Part shown: positions 7,559 to 15,537 of the stretch, one piece after another | Numbering within the stretch: position 1 is the stretch's first letter | Layout of the letters: the number at the start of each line of letters is the position of its first letter | DNA from: an uncultured beta proteobacterium | GTDB taxonomy: Bacteria; Pseudomonadota; Gammaproteobacteria; Burkholderiales; SG8-39 | Assembly (NCBI GenBank): GCA_903928055.1 | Contig: CAIYPG010000067.1 | Coordinates: 1 to 33,104, forward strand | DNA: 33,104 nucleotides | Direction of reading: 5' to 3' | Notes under the pieces: model-generated | What the model was told of the DNA's origin: nothing | What the model saw: only the letters and a program-made list of their open reading frames with translations | Database searches by the model: none | Translations under genes and position numbers: made by a program

Positions 7559-8182
7559 ATGGCGCAACCGCCCGGCGACCTGAAGCAGATCATCGCCAAA
7601 ACGCTCGAACACTACAGCGAGCGCGCCGAACAATTCTGGGAAGGCACGCGCGACCACGACGTAAAGCAGAACATCGAAGCCCTGCTGCGCCACATCCGCG
7701 GCACCCCGCCCTTTCGCATCCTCGATTTCGGCTGCGGCCCGGGGCGCGACCTGATGGCCTTCAAGGCACTGGGCCACGCGCCGATCGGCCTCGAAGGCTC
7801 CGCACCGCTGGCCGCCATGGCCCGCGAGCACAGCGGCTGCGAAGTCTGGGAACAGGATTTTCTGGCGCTGAAGCTGCCCGCCGGTCACTTCGACGGCATT
7901 TTTGCGAATGCCTCGCTGTTCCATGTGCCAAAACAGGAATTGCCACGCGTGCTGGGCGAACTGCATGCAGCGCTCAAGCCGCAGGGCGTGCTGTTCAGTT
8001 CAAACCCGCGGGGACACAACGAAGAAGGCTGGAATCGCGGCCGGTATGGGGCGTATCACGACCTCGAAGCCTGGCGCGGGTTTCTCGAAGCGGCGGGATT
8101 CTCGGAACTGGAACACTACTATCGGCCGCCGGGGTTGCCGATTGAGCAGCAGCCGTGGTTGGCGAGTGTGTGGATAAGATAA
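7559..8182 (+). CDS. Class I SAM-dependent methyltransferase
   Basis: 207 aa. The SAM-binding motif I is ILDFGCGPGRD (54-64), followed by GLEGSAPLAAMARE (motif II acidic Glu) and the motif IV region FDGIFANASLFHVPKQELP, with LKPQGVLFSSNPRG as the post-motif strand. The N-terminal SERAEQFWEGTRDHDVKQNI is typical of small-molecule methyltransferases with a Methyltransf_11/25-like core. No substrate-specific domain is present, so the acceptor is unknown. It starts three bases after ychJ, implying translational coupling or at least co-transcription. Confidence 0.85.
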   Translation: MAQPPGDLKQIIAKTLEHYSERAEQFWEGTRDHDVKQNIEALLRHIRGTPPFRILDFGCGPGRDLMAFKALGHAPIGLEGSAPLAAMAREHSGCEVWEQDFLALKLPAGHFDGIFANASLFHVPKQELPRVLGELHAALKPQGVLFSSNPRGHNEEGWNRGRYGAYHDLEAWRGFLEAAGFSELEHYYRPPGLPIEQQPWLASVWIR

Positions 8183-8223
8183 AGTATGTGCACTAGAAAA
8201 TTAAGCAAAGTTTCCCGCGCCCA

Positions 8224-9075
8224 ATGAGCGATGCTTGGTCCCGCCTGGAAGTCGAAGCCACTGTTGCAGACTATCTGCACATGCTTACGCTCGAGCTTGC
8301 AGGTCAGACCTACAACAAGTCCACATACCGTCGCGCATTGCTTCGGAAACTCAATTCCCGGACGGAAGCGGCAATCGAGCTGAAGCACCAGAACATCTGC
8401 GCCATCATGATTGAGCTCGGATGCCCTTATATCAGCGGCTACAAGCCAAGGCGAAATTATCAAGGGCTGCTATTTGAAATAGTCGCCGATCAACTCAAGG
8501 CTGCAGCTCCGTTCGACCGAGCGGCACTCGCTGCCGTTGAACTTCCAGCCGCGACTCCGATAATCGAAGATTTCTCGAACATTAACGTCGATCCACCAGC
8601 AATGGCAGTTATTGCAAGCGACTCAGCAAAAGGTGCCTACACTCCACAGCCCAAGCGAGGCATAACTCGCGATTACCTCGCTCGGGAAGCTCACAATCAG
8701 GCTCTAGGCAAAGCTGGCGAAGATTTCATCCTTCAGTACGAACGCTGGCGCCTGATCAGAAGTGGAAAAGAGTCGCTTGCCGACAAAGTCGAGCATGTTT
8801 CCCAGACGCAAGGAGACGGGCTCGGCTATGACATCCTGTCTTATGAAACAAGCGGCAAAGAACGACTCATTGAGGTGAAAACCACATCGTTCGGCAAGGA
8901 AACGCCTTTTTTCATCACTCAAAATGAGCTTGCATTCTCTAAAGCACAAGCGGAAATCTTCCAGCTATATCGTGTGTTTGAGTTTCGCAAGGAACCTAAA
9001 ATGTTCGCGCTAAGCGGCGCGGTGAATGCGCATTGCTTACTTGACCCGATCACTTATCGCGCACGGTTTTCTTGA
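8224..9075 (+). CDS. DUF3883 (PD-(D/E)XK nuclease-fold) domain protein
   Basis: 283 aa. The N-terminal half (1-95) is helical and contains ADYLHMLTLELAGQTYNKST and IMIELGCPYISGYKPRRNYQ. After a variable linker, residues 150-262 carry a DUF3883-like PD-(D/E)XK core: Glu166 in ALGKAGEDFIL, Asp203 in GDGLGYDILSYE, the IEVKTT triad (Glu217, Lys219) and ITQNEL. All residues expected for a nuclease metal site are present. The gene is visibly more AT-rich than its neighbours and has different codon use, suggesting horizontal acquisition. DUF3883 modules often occur in restriction or defence proteins, but no methyltransferase, helicase or other defence partner lies next to it. DNA cleavage is inferred. 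Confidence 0.8.
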   Translation: MSDAWSRLEVEATVADYLHMLTLELAGQTYNKSTYRRALLRKLNSRTEAAIELKHQNICAIMIELGCPYISGYKPRRNYQGLLFEIVADQLKAAAPFDRAALAAVELPAATPIIEDFSNINVDPPAMAVIASDSAKGAYTPQPKRGITRDYLAREAHNQALGKAGEDFILQYERWRLIRSGKESLADKVEHVSQTQGDGLGYDILSYETSGKERLIEVKTTSFGKETPFFITQNELAFSKAQAEIFQLYRVFEFRKEPKMFALSGAVNAHCLLDPITYRARFS

Positions 9076-9105
9076 GTACGGCCCGGCATTTATCCTCAAG
9101 ATACC

Positions 9106-9327
9106 TCACTCCCCAACCCGCCCCCGAATCGGCTTCAAAATATCCTTCAGCCCGTTGTGATCGATCTCCTGCATCAACTGCAGCAGGCGGCCGATCTCCC
9201 CCTTGGGAAAACCTTCCCGGGCGAACCAGTTGAGGTAGTGGCCCGGCAGGTCGGCGATCACCCGGCCCTTGTACTTGCCGAAGGGCATTTTCAGGGTGAC
9301 CAGGGTTTCGAGGTCTTTGGGTTGCAT
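9106..9327 (-). CDS. DUF3820-type small protein
   Basis: 73 aa. It opens MQPKDLETLVTLKMPFGKYK, then GRVIADLPGHYLNWFAREGF and GEIGRLLQLMQEIDHNGLKD. The MPFGKYKGRxxxDLPxxYLxWF pattern is diagnostic of the DUF3820 family, which also has the database name putative quorum-sensing-regulated virulence factor. The gene encodes essentially the whole domain. Biochemical role unknown. It is convergent with the DUF3883 gene (30 bp between stops) and lies downstream of a palindromic repeat. Confidence 0.85.
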   Translation of the reverse strand: MQPKDLETLVTLKMPFGKYKGRVIADLPGHYLNWFAREGFPKGEIGRLLQLMQEIDHNGLKDILKPIRGRVGE

Positions 9328-9385
9328 TGGATCTTGTCTGCGTGACGGCGGGTTCGGGCTCTCGGCATGATTGAGCCGTGAACCG

Positions 9386-9437
9386 CCCCCTCCCTAACCC
9401 TCCCCCGCTCACTTCGTTCGCAAGGGAGGGGATTTTT
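9386..9437 (+). repeat. GC-rich palindromic repeat, copy 3 of 6
   Basis: It reads CCCCCTCCCTAACCCTCCCC on the plus strand, with a CGCTCACTTCGTTCGCAAGG centre and GGAGGGGATTTTT at the end. The stem CCCTCCC/GGGAGGG is kept while the loop is enlarged. It lies about 95 bp past the stop of the minus-strand iron-ADH-like gene, with an AT-rich stretch (9450-9530) between them. Read along that gene's strand it has the same orientation as copies 1 and 2. Confidence 0.75.
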
Positions 9438-9531
9438 CGGTCAATGAAACGGGAAACGATATGTAATCAATTTCAATATTAATACTTTATTCCAATAGCA
9501 TTTTCGTTGAAATTATTATCAGACAAATTAT

Positions 9532-10737
9532 CTACCAGCACGCCTCCAGCACGGCGCGCAGTTCGTCCTGGTGGTGCCTGAACTCGCGCTTGGGGTCGGC
9601 GTTGAAGCTGGTGAGTGAATTCTGCAGCAGCGTCGGGGCGCTGGATTTGGGGATGCCCAGTTCGGTGAGATTCATCGGCATCCCGAGGCGCTTGAACTCC
9701 GCGCCCATCGCCACCGCTACGCGCTCGGGGGCCTCGGCCACGGGGTCGCCCTGCTTCCATACTTCCAGCGTTTCGGCGATGTTGCATAGGGCCACCGGGT
9801 CGCGATACCCGAGCTTCCTCACCAGGGTCTGGGTGATGGCGGCGCGGCTTTCGCCCTGGCCGGCCTCGTCATGCAGGTTGATGATGGCCGCCGACAGCGC
9901 ATAGCCGAAACGCCCCGCCCAGTTCGGCACGCGCGCGCCGCCGTCGTCGCCTTCGCGGTTCTGCAGGAAGGTGGCCACGCACATGTCCATGCGCGCACCG
10001 ATGTCGTCGGTGTCCAGGCACCGGATGGCGTCGCGGATCAGCGTGAACATGCCGCGGCGGTTGATGACCGAGAGCGGCGTGGCGCGCACATAGCCCATGT
10101 CGAGGGTGACGCGCCAGTACAGGGCCGCAGCGCTGGTGTGCAGTTGCGAGGCGGGCATGGTGGCGAGCGCCTCGGGGTCCCAGAACAGTGCCACCGGGCG
10201 GGTCTTGGGGTCGAAGAACTCGATCCGCCTGCCCTGGTATTTCGCCGGCGAGCCGCCGCGGTTCTGCGCCGAGGTGGGGTTGGTGAGCACGTTGATGATG
10301 GGCAGCTTGGGCGCAAGGAGCCGCGCGCTGATGGCCGGGCCTTCGGCGGGGTACTGCGTGATCAGCGATTCGAGCGGGCCGGATTCGGCCATCAGGATGG
10401 CGGTGATGCGCGCGCCCTGCACCACGCTGCCGCCGCCCACTCCAATCAGCAGGTCGGCTTTCGCGTCGCGCGCGGCGTCGCGTGCCGCTTCGCAATCGGC
10501 CAGCGGCGTGTCCTTGCCCATTTCGTCGTACACCCCGACCAGCACATCACCCAGCAGCTTGCGCAGGTCGTTGATGAGCGGTGTCTTGCGCGACACCGAG
10601 CGGCCGCAGATGATGAAGGCGCGCCGTGCCTTCTGGCGCTTGATCTCCGCCGGCAGGTTGGCGAGCGCATTCTTTCCGCTGTAGACGCGGGCCTTGAAGC
10701 TCTCGATCCGATAGTCGTAGTAGGTTTCGAATTGCAT
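9532..10737 (-). CDS. Iron-containing alcohol dehydrogenase-fold protein with degenerate metal site
   Basis: 401 aa from ATG 10737, with GAGGA 8-10 bases upstream; the frame upstream of this is not supported. The Rossmann-like N-terminal domain has YSGKNALANLP and the dinucleotide loop LIGVGGGSVVQGAR (97-110), followed by INVLTNPTSAQNRGGSPAKY, corresponding to the usual PTTAGTGSE segment. The metal-binding helices are altered: the position of GMDALxH reads SAAALYW (about 202-208), and the two C-terminal ligand histidines have no clear counterparts, only NLHDEAGQGE (288-297). It may be metal-free or use another ligand set. Its closest functional relatives may be maleylacetate-reductase-type proteins; substrate unknown. 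Confidence 0.8.
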   Translation of the reverse strand: MQFETYYDYRIESFKARVYSGKNALANLPAEIKRQKARRAFIICGRSVSRKTPLINDLRKLLGDVLVGVYDEMGKDTPLADCEAARDAARDAKADLLIGVGGGSVVQGARITAILMAESGPLESLITQYPAEGPAISARLLAPKLPIINVLTNPTSAQNRGGSPAKYQGRRIEFFDPKTRPVALFWDPEALATMPASQLHTSAAALYWRVTLDMGYVRATPLSVINRRGMFTLIRDAIRCLDTDDIGARMDMCVATFLQNREGDDGGARVPNWAGRFGYALSAAIINLHDEAGQGESRAAITQTLVRKLGYRDPVALCNIAETLEVWKQGDPVAEAPERVAVAMGAEFKRLGMPMNLTELGIPKSSAPTLLQNSLTSFNADPKREFRHHQDELRAVLEACW

Positions 10738-10867
10738 GGGGGGGTCCTCGTTTGATGGCACCGTTCTTTGATGTCGGCGTTCGGCCGCCGGTGACGACGC
10801 TGACCTGGAATGGTACCTCACCTGAAACAGCCAGCCCCCTCTGCCAACGGGGCAGCCATCGCCGGAA

Positions 10868-12466
10868 TCAGAGCGCCGCCCCCAACCTGGAAGCGGGCAC
10901 GGGGCGTTCATCCTGATGGGGGCTTTTGCCGACCGGAATGGAAAAGTAGAAGGTGGCGCCCTTGCCAATCGCACCCTGCGCCCAGACCCTCCCGCCGTGG
11001 CGGTTCACGATTTTCTGGACGATCGCCAGTCCGATCCCGGTACCGGAAAATTCCTTCTCGGCATGAAGGCGCTGGAATACGCCGAACAGCTTGTCGTAAT
11101 ACTTCATGTCGAATCCGGCGCCATTGTCGCGAACGTAAAAAACATCAAAGCCGTCCTCGCGGTAACCGCCGACATGAATTTCCGGGTTCTCCTGCTTGGC
11201 GCTGTACTTGGCGGCGTTCGACAGCAGGTTCTCCCATACCTGGCGCAGCAGGGATCGGTCACCGCTGGTCGTTGCAAGGGCGTCACAACTGAAACGCCCC
11301 TGGAACGGGACATTGGTCATGACATCGTCAATCACCGTGCTGGTATTGAATTCCGACCTGAGTATTGCCTGCCGGCCCAGCCGTGAAAATTCCAGCAGGT
11401 CCTGAATCAGTTCCCCCATCCGCGCGGATTGCTCAATGACCACGTCCAGCAATCGCCTTCCTTCCGCATCCAGGCTGCCCGCATGGTCCTCCTGCAGGAT
11501 CCGGACGTAGCCATTGACGGCACGCAGCGGGCTGCGCAGATCGTGCGACACCGAATAGGAGAAGGATTCCAGATCGGTGTTGAGCTCACCCATCTGGCGG
11601 TGGGCCCGCGCCAGTTTCGCGTACAGCATGCTGTTCTCCAGCAACAGAACGGCAAGCACGAAGCTTGCGCCCAGCAGGCCGAACACCCGGCCCGAATACC
11701 AGCCAAGGTCAAAGCGGCCCGCATTGAGGACGGCGGCAAGGGCGATGTCGAATATCCACACGAACATGACCACCATCAACCACAGGTCGAGGACTGAGCG
11801 CGTTCCCCGCCGCCACAGAATGACCAATGCACTGAGGCACAGGAACCATGTCGCCAGCGCAATGCCCATTTTGGCCGGCGTATCCTGATTGCCCTGCATG
11901 ATTGCAGGCAGCGCCTCGGCGCCCACGGTTGCAATCCCGATGAACAACGCCGTCAATCCCACGGTTGCGATGGCGCCGGCCAGTATCCAGAACCCGGGAC
12001 GCTTCATCGATGCAGCGCTGCCTCCTTCACCCTTTTGCAGCGCATAGACAACGACGAGCAGCGGGAACGTGCCGTGCCACAGGAAATACAGCCAGGCCGT
12101 CGTCTGGGCATTGGCCCCGAGAAGGCCGGTGGGCGAAAAGAGCCCCGGAAAACTCAGCAGATGGGCGGCGGCCATCAGGGCGCTGAGCAGATAGGCGCAG
12201 GCAAGCACCAGCAGCGCGCGATGACGAAGAATGTTGAACTGGCCAAACAGCAGCAGCGCGGTGATCAGCTCATTGATGATCAGCGCCGATTGATAGACGG
12301 GCAGGAAGGCGCCCATCTGGGGGAGCGGCGTTTTCGCGAACGGCGCCGCCGCAAGGAAGAACACCGCCGAACAGAGGATGACCGCACAAGCCAGCCAATG
12401 AGCCCTGTCCGTCGCCGGAAGCGTGGAGAGAAACTCGGTCTTGCTGTCTTGAAAATCGGCGGCCAC
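10868..12466 (-). CDS. Membrane sensor histidine kinase with MASE4-like N-terminal domain
   Basis: 532 aa from a GTG at 12466, preferred over the TTG at 12490 because AGGGGA precedes it by 6 bases. About eight hydrophobic segments cover residues 25-280, in a MASE4-like arrangement. Then follow a short coiled region and the HisKA domain (H-box SYSVSHDLRSPLRAVNGYV, His308), the N-box ENLLSNAAKYS (about 412-422), G1 DNGAGF (447-452), F-box-like FGVFQRLH and G2 GTGIGL (475-480). All ATPase motifs are intact. The VSHDLRSPLR type is common in bacteriophytochrome-like kinases. No response regulator gene is adjacent, so it is an orphan kinase. The signal is unknown. Confidence 0.9.
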   Translation of the reverse strand: MAADFQDSKTEFLSTLPATDRAHWLACAVILCSAVFFLAAAPFAKTPLPQMGAFLPVYQSALIINELITALLLFGQFNILRHRALLVLACAYLLSALMAAAHLLSFPGLFSPTGLLGANAQTTAWLYFLWHGTFPLLVVVYALQKGEGGSAASMKRPGFWILAGAIATVGLTALFIGIATVGAEALPAIMQGNQDTPAKMGIALATWFLCLSALVILWRRGTRSVLDLWLMVVMFVWIFDIALAAVLNAGRFDLGWYSGRVFGLLGASFVLAVLLLENSMLYAKLARAHRQMGELNTDLESFSYSVSHDLRSPLRAVNGYVRILQEDHAGSLDAEGRRLLDVVIEQSARMGELIQDLLEFSRLGRQAILRSEFNTSTVIDDVMTNVPFQGRFSCDALATTSGDRSLLRQVWENLLSNAAKYSAKQENPEIHVGGYREDGFDVFYVRDNGAGFDMKYYDKLFGVFQRLHAEKEFSGTGIGLAIVQKIVNRHGGRVWAQGAIGKGATFYFSIPVGKSPHQDERPVPASRLGAAL

Positions 12467-12648
12467 ACCGCTTCCCCTGGACACAGGCAACGGAGGAAAG
12501 AATAGCCGATTCCATTGTGCTGCTGCAGGGCCCTTCCGGATTTCCCGGAATCGTCAAGAATGCCCTACAAGCCTTGTCTGCCTTGCTGCGGCCTGCCCTG
12601 CTGCAGCCAATGCGGAATTGTCTGCAGCAGAATCAGGCGACGCGTCGG

Positions 12649-13638
12649 CTATTCGGCCAGCGTGATTCCCGAATCGTCGACCACCTTCTTCCACCGCGCC
12701 ACTTCGGTGGAGATCAGCTGCTTGAACTGGGCCGGCGTGCTGCCCACCGGGGTTGCGCTCTGCCCATCCAGGACGCGGGCGATTTCAGGCGTCTTGACCA
12801 CTTGCGCGAAGGCTTCGCTCAGCTTGTTGACGATGGCAGGCGGCGTTGCCGGCGGCGCGAGGAATCCCATCCACGCGGTGTAGTCGTAGCCGGTAACGCC
12901 CATCTCCGCTGCCGTCGGTATGTCCGGAAACTGCTTGGCGCGCTGATGGCCGAGCACGGCCAGTATGCGCACCTTGCCCGATTGCAGCAGCGGCAGTGCG
13001 GCGGACAGGATGCCCGAAGAAATGTCCACGCGGCCGGACATCAGTTCCTGCAGTGCCGGCCCCGTGCCCTTGAACGGAATGAAGGTCACGGTGGTGCCCG
13101 TCAGCGAGTGCAGCCAGGCTCCCGCGAGGTGGCTGATTTCGCCGTTGCCCGCGGTGGCATAGTTCACCTTGCCCGGATTGGCCCGGGCGTAGGCGATGTA
13201 CTCGGCGAAGTTCTTCGGCGGAAATGTGTTACTGGCCATCAGCGCGGAGGTGCGCATGGCCATCAGCGATACCGGCGCCAGGTCGGTGACGATGTTGAAG
13301 GGAAGGTCCTTGTAGAAGGCCGGCACCACCGTCATGGCGGTGGTGTGGCCCAGCAGCGTATAGCCATCGGGGGCCGCCTTCACGACATAGCCGATGCCGA
13401 TGGTGGTGCCGCCCCCCGCCTTGTAATCGACCACGAAGGGCTGGCCCAGGATCTTGCTGGCCACCGGTGCATACAGGCGCGACTCGACATCGACCGAGCC
13501 GCCCGGCGCGAACGGACTGATGATGGTGATCGGCCTGGAAGGAAATGTCGCGGCCGAACCCTGCGCGCCGGCCCAGCCTGAAAACAGGGCAAGCACGACG
13601 GCGGACACCGTGTACATCGCGGAATTGAAATAGGGCAT
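12649..13638 (-). CDS. Bug/TctC-family substrate-binding protein, second copy
   Basis: 329 aa; ATG 13638 has GGAGAG 6-7 bases upstream. A signal peptide (MPYFNSAMYTVSAVVLALFS, cleavage near GWAGAQG) is followed by FPSRPITIISPFAPGGSVDV, VDYKAGGGTTIGIGYVVKAA, DLPFNIVTDLAPVSLMAM, FKGTGPALQELMSGRVD and the C-terminal FPDIPTAAEMGVTGYDYTAW. It is a full-length periplasmic binding protein of the two-lobe type that binds carboxylates. No tctAB genes are present. It lies 182 bp downstream of the kinase start, in the same direction, so the two are probably separate units. Ligand unknown. Confidence 0.94.
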   Translation of the reverse strand: MPYFNSAMYTVSAVVLALFSGWAGAQGSAATFPSRPITIISPFAPGGSVDVESRLYAPVASKILGQPFVVDYKAGGGTTIGIGYVVKAAPDGYTLLGHTTAMTVVPAFYKDLPFNIVTDLAPVSLMAMRTSALMASNTFPPKNFAEYIAYARANPGKVNYATAGNGEISHLAGAWLHSLTGTTVTFIPFKGTGPALQELMSGRVDISSGILSAALPLLQSGKVRILAVLGHQRAKQFPDIPTAAEMGVTGYDYTAWMGFLAPPATPPAIVNKLSEAFAQVVKTPEIARVLDGQSATPVGSTPAQFKQLISTEVARWKKVVDDSGITLAE

Positions 13639-13888
13639 GTTCTTCTCTCCTTTGATCGGGTCATGCTTTCTTGGGAACTGAAGGCATCCGCCTTCTTGCA
13701 GTGTTCCCTGCAATGAGCCGGCCGATGCGCGCCAGATTGAATCAACCGGCGACGGGGCAAGCATACTCCTGTCCACCTGCCCTCTCGTCGGCAGCGCCTG
13801 ACGCGCGCCTGACATTGCAACGGACCTGGCGACGTACCTGGCGCCGTACATCGCGCCACTCATCATCGTGAGTGGTTGACGCGCTCCG
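13639..13888. other. Intergenic region between LLM monooxygenase and Bug gene 2
   Basis: 250 bp between same-strand genes. It presumably carries the promoter of Bug gene 2. A short imperfect 12-bp direct repeat (CCTGGCGACGTA / CCTGGCGCCGTA) occurs at 13823-13846. I see no convincing terminator or operator. Confidence 0.3.
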
Positions 13889-14884
13889 CTATTGCACCTG
13901 CATGTCCTCGCGCACCTGTGCTGTCAGCTCGTATGAACGCAACCGCGCCTGGTGATCATAGATGGCCGCAGCGATGATGAGTTCGTCCGCACCGGTCTTC
14001 GCGATGAAGGCTTCCAGCCCCGCTTTCACACTGGCGGGTGAGCCAACCACGGCACCGGGCAGGATTTCCTCGATGACGGCGCGCTCCATGGGGCCGAGCT
14101 TCTTGTCGAAATCCGGATCAGGCGGCGGCAACTGGCCGCGCCGGCCGGTGCGGTTGTTCAGCGTGGACTGCTGGCGCGAAGTGAAGAGCAGTTGCGCCTC
14201 TTCGTCGGTGTCGGCGGCGATGACATTGATGCCGAGCATGGCATAAGGCTTCTGCAGCCACTCAGAGGGTTTGAACAGCTCACGATAGAGGCGCAGCGCC
14301 TCCATCATCTGCTGCGGGGCGAAGTGCGAGGCGAAGGCAAACGGAAAACCGTTCACCGCGGCAAACTGCGCGCCCCAGGTGGATGAACCAAGAATCCAGA
14401 TCGGGATGCTCAACCCCGCACCCGGCACCGCAACCACACGCTGGCCGGGCTGCTCGGGGGAGAACCAGTGCAGCAATTCGCCCACCTCGGCCGGAAAGTC
14501 TTCGCCGGCCATCGGATCACGGCGCAGGGCCTGCGAGGTGGCCTGGTCCGAGCCCGGCGCGCGGCCCAGGCCGAGGTCGATGCGGCCCGGGTGCAGCGAC
14601 TCCAGCGTGCCGAACTGCTCGGCAATCAGCAGCGGCGCGTGGTTCGGCAGCATGACGCCGCCCGCGCCGATGCGGATCGTCTTCGTGCCTGCGCCGATGT
14701 GGGCAATGACCACCGAGGTGGCGGCGCTGGCCACGCCGACGAGGGAGTGGTGCTCGGCGATCCAGTAGCGCTTGTAGCCCCAGTGCTCGGCGTGCTGCGC
14801 GAGGTCGAGCGCATTTCGGAAGGAATCGGCGGCGGTGCCGCCTTCAATGATGGGGCAGAGGTCGAGGACGGAGAAGGGGATCAT
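13889..14884 (-). CDS. LLM-class flavin-dependent oxidoreductase (luciferase-like monooxygenase)
   Basis: 331 aa. The first strand reads [12 protein letters not shown], followed by [40 protein letters not shown], the family signature [17 protein letters not shown], and [20 protein letters not shown] in the TIM barrel. The pattern fits the MsnO8-like group of single-component LLM proteins that use reduced flavin from a separate reductase. The ATG overlaps the stop of the antitoxin gene (ATGA, 14881-14884), so translation is probably coupled to the toxin-antitoxin operon. A second, degraded copy of its 5' end lies upstream of the toxin at 15542-15578. Substrate unknown. Confidence 0.92.
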   Translation of the reverse strand: MIPFSVLDLCPIIEGGTAADSFRNALDLAQHAEHWGYKRYWIAEHHSLVGVASAATSVVIAHIGAGTKTIRIGAGGVMLPNHAPLLIAEQFGTLESLHPGRIDLGLGRAPGSDQATSQALRRDPMAGEDFPAEVGELLHWFSPEQPGQRVVAVPGAGLSIPIWILGSSTWGAQFAAVNGFPFAFASHFAPQQMMEALRLYRELFKPSEWLQKPYAMLGINVIAADTDEEAQLLFTSRQQSTLNNRTGRRGQLPPPDPDFDKKLGPMERAVIEEILPGAVVGSPASVKAGLEAFIAKTGADELIIAAAIYDHQARLRSYELTAQVREDMQVQ

Positions 14885-15204
14885 GCTGCTTGCGCGTGCA
14901 GACGCACGCCCAGTGCACGAGCCACCTTCAGGATCGTGGCGAAGCTGGGATTTCCATCGGTGCTCAACGCACGATAGAGACTCTCGCGACTGAGGCCGGC
15001 ATCCTTGGCAACCTGCGTCATTCCCTTGGCGCGTGCGATGTCTCCCAGCGCCCTGGCAATGCCGGCCGCATCTTCCGGAGCCTCGACCAGCCATGCATCA
15101 AGATAGGCCGCCATGTCCTCCGGGGTGCGCAGGTACTCAGCGACGTCATACGGCGTCGTTTTCGTTTTCTTCCTTGAAACCTTGACAGCAGATGCCTTGG
15201 GCAT
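14881..15204 (-). CDS. HI1420-type addiction-module antitoxin (HTH protein)
   Basis: 107 aa. The basic N-terminus [20 protein letters not shown] leads into [19 protein letters not shown], then [20 protein letters not shown] and [17 protein letters not shown], a helix-turn-helix, and the terminal [20 protein letters not shown]. This is the antidote of the RelE/ParE-like (HigBA-related) module first noted as HI1419/HI1420. It is expected to neutralise the toxin at 15210 and bind the palindrome at 15512-15529. It starts 5 bp after the toxin stop, and its TGA overlaps the ATG of the monooxygenase gene. Confidence 0.92.
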   Translation of the reverse strand: MPKASAVKVSRKKTKTTPYDVAEYLRTPEDMAAYLDAWLVEAPEDAAGIARALGDIARAKGMTQVAKDAGLSRESLYRALSTDGNPSFATILKVARALGVRLHAQAA

Positions 15205-15209
15205 GATTG

Positions 15210-15503
15210 CTACTCCTTGAAATTCTTCGCCAGCCGGATGGCGGCGGCAATGTCCTTTTGCTGCGATGATTTGTCTCCGCCGGCGAGGAGCAACAGCAAT
15301 CGCGTTCCGCGCAGCGAGTAGTAAACGCGGTAGCCTGGACCGACATCCACCTTCAACTCCGAAATGCCATCTTTCAGATTCCTGTGACTGCCGGGGTTCC
15401 CGTGAATCAGCCGGTCAACCCGGACCAGAACCCTTGCGCGAGCCAGGGGGTCCTTCAGGGCTTTGAACCAGGCGCGATATTCGTCAGTCTGCTCGACACG
15501 CAT
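15210..15503 (-). CDS. RelE/ParE-superfamily toxin, HI1419 (Gp49-like) type
   Basis: 97 aa. It opens MRVEQTDEYRAWFKALKDPL, then ARVLVRVDRLIHGNPGSHRN, then KDGISELKVDVGPGYRVYYS, and ends GDKSSQQKDIAAAIRLAKNF. GxSELKxxxGPGYRVYY and GDKSSQxKDI are diagnostic of this toxin group, which acts like mRNA-cleaving RelE/HigB toxins (family knowledge). It is the first gene of the operon, preceding the antitoxin by 5 bp. The start codon lies only seven bases past a good -10 box, so its mRNA may be leaderless. Confidence 0.92.
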   Translation of the reverse strand: MRVEQTDEYRAWFKALKDPLARARVLVRVDRLIHGNPGSHRNLKDGISELKVDVGPGYRVYYSLRGTRLLLLLAGGDKSSQQKDIAAAIRLAKNFKE

Positions 15504-15509
15504 CGATGC

Positions 15510-15537
15510 ATTGTAGCCTATGGGCTACAGGCGTCAA
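15510..15537 (-). promoter_or_regulatory. Sigma-70-type promoter and operator palindrome of the toxin-antitoxin operon
   Basis: On the minus strand, -35 TTGACG (15537-15532) and -10 TACAAT (15515-15510) are separated by 16 bases. A perfect inverted repeat TGTAGCC-TATG-GGCTACA (plus-strand 15512-15529) fills the spacer and overlaps the -10, the expected arrangement for autorepression by the antitoxin. The toxin ATG starts at 15503, about where transcription should begin. Confidence 0.72.

Noticed and set aside
6321..9437. Palindromic repeats considered as a CRISPR array
   Set aside because: Copies are kilobases apart, vary in their loops and have no regular spacers or cas genes.
9469..9514. 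AATTTCAA ... TTGAAATT inverted repeat downstream of the iron-ADH-like gene
   Set aside because: The arms are 8 bp in an AT-rich stretch with a 30-base loop, so chance is likely; not listed as a terminator.
12560..12883. Cys-rich frame (MPYKPCLPCCGLPCC...) between the kinase and Bug gene 2
   Set aside because: It looked like a small metal-binding peptide, but it runs deep into the antisense strand of the Bug gene and has no ribosome site.
13823..13846. Two 12-bp direct repeats (CCTGGCGACGTA / CCTGGCGCCGTA)
   Set aside because: Only two imperfect copies; no evidence of function.
14881..15503. Toxin-antitoxin pair considered as part of a prophage or transposon
   Set aside because: No integrase, transposase or phage gene and no inverted terminal repeats are seen; only a direct 37-bp duplication of a host gene end is present.
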